From Micromonosporaceae bacterium KJ-029 (GTDB lineage Bacteria; Actinomycetota; Actinomycetes; Mycobacteriales; Micromonosporaceae): a stretch of DNA of 64,000 bases. Shown piece after piece: positions 61,711 through 64,000 of this stretch. The notes under the pieces were generated by a model. It made no database searches. It was not told where the DNA came from and saw nothing but the letters and a program-made list of their open reading frames with translations. The first letter of the stretch is position 1, and each line of letters opens with the position of its first letter. Where the stretch lies: positions 228,083 through 292,082 of the forward strand of contig BIFP01000002.1 in assembly GCA_005402585.1 (NCBI GenBank), read 5' to 3'. The position numbers and the translations under genes are program-made.

Positions 61711-63048
61711 GTGCGCCGGTTACTTCGTCACCCCGTACGGCTGGTGCCGATCGGCTTCCTGGTGGCGATCCTGCTCAGCACCGCCGCGCTGATGCTGCCC
61801 CTGGCGACGATCGAGGAGGAGAAGGGCGCACCCTTCGTCACCGCGTTGTTCACCGCCACCTCGGCGATCTCGGTCACCGGCATGGCGGTCACCGACACCC
61901 CGCACTACTGGTCCGGGTTCGGCCTGGCATTGATCACGATCTTCACCCAGATCGGCGGCCTCGGCATCCTGACCGGCGCCGCGCTGGTGATCCTGACCGT
62001 GTCGCGGCAGCTCGGCGTGCGCAACCGGCTGCTCGTGCAGGCCGAGTCCGCGGAGTACGGCCTCGCCGACGTACGCCGCCTGCTGCTGCGCATCGCCGCG
62101 ACGGTGCTGGCCTGCGAGGCGGCGATAACGGTCATCATCACCGGCCGGCTGTGGCTGGCCTACGACTACCCGCCGGGGCGCGCGCTCTGGTCGGCCACCT
62201 TCCATGCGGTGCAGGCGTTCAACAACGGCGGCTTCTCCCTCTACTCGCACGGCCTGCTGGACTTCTCCCGCGACGCGTGGATCCTCCTGCCGCTCACCTT
62301 CGGCTCCATCATCGGCGGACTCGGCTTCCCGGCGCTGTTCGAGGCGGCGCGCGCATGGCGCCGGCCGATCCACTGGGCAGTCGCCACCAAACTGACCATC
62401 TGGGGCACCCTCGCCCTGCTGGTCGTCGGATCGGTGATCCTGCTGATCGCCGAATGGACCAACCCGGAGAGCATCGGCCCGCACGGTATCCCCGGCAAGA
62501 TCCTGAACGCGTTCAGTCAGCTGGCCCTGGGCCGGTCCGCGGGTTTCGAGGTCATCCCGACCACCGCGCTCCGGGAGGAGAGCTACCCCCTGCTGATCGC
62601 CCTGATGTTCATCGGCGGCGGCAGTGCCAGCACCACCGGCGGGATCAAGGTGACCACCTTCTTCCTGCTCGCCTACGTCATCCGGGCCGAGCTACGCGGC
62701 GAGCCGGACGTCACGGTCGGGCAGCGCCGGGTGGCCACGTCCAGCCAACGGCAGGCGCTCACCGTCGCCCTGCTCAGTGTCGCAATGGTGGTCCTCGGCA
62801 CCTTCACGCTGATCCTGATCACCGAGCACGTCGCCTTCTACCGGGCGGTGTTCGAGGTCACCTCGGCGTTCAGCACCGCGGGTCTGACGGTCGGGCTCGT
62901 ATCGGCGCTGCCTCCAGACGCGCAACTGCTGCTGGCCGCCCTGATGTATATCGGCCGGGTCGGACCGCTCACCCTGGGCTCCGCGATCGCCCTGAACACC
63001 CGACGACGGCTGTACCGATACCCGGAGGAGCAACCAATTGTCGGCTAA
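61711..63048 (+). CDS. TrkH/KtrB-family potassium uptake membrane subunit
   Basis: This 445-residue protein has the four pore-loop repeats of Trk/Ktr systems: TATSAISVTGM, AFNNGGFSLYS, LGRSAGFEVIP and SAFSTAGLTVG, each with a filter Gly. GTG 61711 (product VRRLLRHPVRLVP) is favoured. GTG 61690 would add seven residues. It passes potassium across the membrane under the control of the TrkA-type subunit, whose gene overlaps its last 11 bases. Confidence 0.94.
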   Translation: MRRLLRHPVRLVPIGFLVAILLSTAALMLPLATIEEEKGAPFVTALFTATSAISVTGMAVTDTPHYWSGFGLALITIFTQIGGLGILTGAALVILTVSRQLGVRNRLLVQAESAEYGLADVRRLLLRIAATVLACEAAITVIITGRLWLAYDYPPGRALWSATFHAVQAFNNGGFSLYSHGLLDFSRDAWILLPLTFGSIIGGLGFPALFEAARAWRRPIHWAVATKLTIWGTLALLVVGSVILLIAEWTNPESIGPHGIPGKILNAFSQLALGRSAGFEVIPTTALREESYPLLIALMFIGGGSASTTGGIKVTTFFLLAYVIRAELRGEPDVTVGQRRVATSSQRQALTVALLSVAMVVLGTFTLILITEHVAFYRAVFEVTSAFSTAGLTVGLVSALPPDAQLLLAALMYIGRVGPLTLGSAIALNTRRRLYRYPEEQPIVG

Positions 63049-63709
63049 GCGCAAGGAACAGGACGGCATCGTGGTGATCGGGCTGGGGCGCTTCGGCCAG
63101 CACCTCACCGACTCGCTCGTCAAGCTCGGCCACGAGGTGCTGGCCGTCGACCGCAACGCCGAGCAGGTGCAGAAGTGGTCGAGCCAGCTCGACCGGGTCG
63201 CGCAGGCCGACTCCACCGACGAGCAGGCGCTACGACAGCTCGGGGTGGCGGATCTCCGCCGGGCGGTGGTCGCCATCGGCGCCTCGGTGGAGGCCAGCGT
63301 GCTGACCGTACTCGCGCTGGTCGAACTCGGCGTACCGCAGATCTGGGCGCGGGCGACCTCCGGGCAGCACGCGAAGATCCTGTCCTCGGTCGGCGCCCAC
63401 CACGTGGTCTTCCCCGAGGCGGAGACAGGCGAACGGGTGGCCCACCTGATCGTCAGCAACCTGCTGGACTTCGTGGAGTTCGGCGATGCCTTCGCCATCG
63501 CCAAACTGCGGGTGCCGGAGCCGCTGGTCGGTCAGACGCTGAGCGAGTTGCAACTGTGGGACCGCTACAACGTACGGGTGATCGGGGTCAAGCCGCCGAA
63601 CGAGCGCCTGTTCCGCTACGTCTCGGACGGCTTGGAACTCAGCCGGGAGAGCACCCTCATCGTCGAGGGGACCATCGACCAGATCCAGCAGTTCTCCGCG
63701 CTCTCCTGA
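63038..63709 (+). CDS. TrkA/KtrA-type potassium channel regulatory subunit
   Basis: This 223-residue cytosolic protein has an RCK_N Rossmann domain (GIVVIGLGRFGQHLTDSLVK, acidic ligand in VLAVDRNAEQV) and an RCK_C domain (LRVPEPLVGQTLSELQLWDR). TTG 63038 is used with GGAGG eight bases upstream. It overlaps the membrane subunit gene by 11 bases. Nucleotide binding gates the partner channel, by family. Confidence 0.94.
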   Translation: MSAKRKEQDGIVVIGLGRFGQHLTDSLVKLGHEVLAVDRNAEQVQKWSSQLDRVAQADSTDEQALRQLGVADLRRAVVAIGASVEASVLTVLALVELGVPQIWARATSGQHAKILSSVGAHHVVFPEAETGERVAHLIVSNLLDFVEFGDAFAIAKLRVPEPLVGQTLSELQLWDRYNVRVIGVKPPNERLFRYVSDGLELSRESTLIVEGTIDQIQQFSALS

Positions 63710-63760
63710 CCGCCGCGCTGTCGATGGCCGGCCGGAGTGGTCGGCCACCTCGACGGCTTC

Positions 63761-63924
63761 AGAGACTGTCGGGAAACCCCGGGGCGAGCGAGGCGGAGTC
63801 CAGGCGGCGGTCCGGCAAGGCGGAGATTGGTGCGGATACCGGTGTTGTATCCGGACCAATCTCCAACGCGGCCGGTCGTCGGCTGGGCCCGCCGCAGCCG
63901 CCGCGAGGTTTCCCGACAGTCTCT
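63761..63924. repeat. Nested inverted-repeat element (MITE-like, ~164 bp)
   Basis: Outer arms 63761-63778 and 63907-63924 are perfect 18-bp complements (AGAGACTGTCGGGAAACC on the left). An inner pair, 63822-63839 with 63847-63864, matches at 17 of 18. No ORF is supported inside. The outer ends look like transposon termini. There is no clear target duplication (flanks CGGCTTC and CAGCTTG), so it may be a non-autonomous relic or a structured RNA. Beyond it, to 64000, nothing is recognised. Confidence 0.85.
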
Positions 63925-64000
63925 CAGCTTGATCTTTAACCTTCGAGGGTCCTGCGGGAACCCCGGCCGGGAACGGAAACAGCCCTTGGTTGATGATCTT

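Overview
The window is a high-GC actinobacterial chromosome segment. The codon use, frequent GTG and TTG starts, ATGA/GTGA gene overlaps, DUF3107, DUF3152 and DUF2252 genes and the GGGCCC-cored intergenic repeats all point to Micromonosporaceae, most likely Micromonospora or a close relative. That placement is inferred from gene content and style, not from a database search. Almost all of it looks like stable chromosome. No intact transposase, integrase, phage gene or CRISPR array is visible.

Layout. (1) 1-5950, minus strand: the conserved translation/secretion block rplL-rplJ (with an L10-type leader and attenuator), rplA-rplK, nusG, secE, tRNA-Trp, two MaoC-like dehydratases, rpmG, tRNA-Met and tRNA-Thr. 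(2) 6043-14225: a membrane GGDEF-EAL protein with a tiny secreted peptide upstream of it, a gene-poor stretch with a 28-bp tandem duplication, a coiled-coil gene with a probable frameshift at its start, tRNA-Tyr, YajQ, a CueP-type lipoprotein, an MFS transporter and HtpX. (3) 14363-27334: a partial complex I set, nuoN-M-L-K-J-I, nuoH-C and nuoB. It is interrupted by oppositely oriented GST-like and glucose-dehydrogenase-like genes and by a DUF2252 gene. nuoA, nuoD, nuoE, nuoF and nuoG are absent here, and a 39-codon ORF sits exactly between nuoL and nuoM. (4) 27423-35188: a PLP decarboxylase overlapping a GPH-type transporter, an alkyltransferase-like protein, proB-proA, an O-methyltransferase and a squalene-cyclase-like protein.

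(5) 35273-47547: moeZ, two DUF3152 metalloprotease-like proteins, an alpha/beta hydrolase, a 989-residue repeat-rich protein, a TetR regulator, DUF3107, a ferritin-like protein, a DEAD-box helicase and a methyltransferase. As I recall, parts of this order match the Mycobacterium tuberculosis Rv3206c-Rv3211 neighbourhood. (6) 47666-53792: an HTH regulator, a His-rich anchored protein, a RecQ helicase fused to a phosphoribosyltransferase-like domain, an esterase, a lipoprotein and an SDR. (7) 53879-58580: a complete branched-chain amino-acid-type ABC importer, livJ-G-F-H-M, tightly overlapped. (8) 58835-60426: a small cassette (DivIVA-like mini-protein, an 83-residue protein and a divergent GntR-type regulator) flanked by two related palindromic repeats in direct orientation. 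(9) 60445-64000: a secreted glycerophosphodiesterase, a TrkH-TrkA potassium uptake pair and a 164-bp nested inverted-repeat element.

The signals most worth following are the pared-down nuo cluster with its in-register small ORF and its three subunits carrying disordered tails, the palindrome-flanked DivIVA/GntR cassette, the nested inverted repeat at the right end, the GGGCCC repeat family, the RecQ-PRTase fusion and the frameshifted coiled-coil gene.
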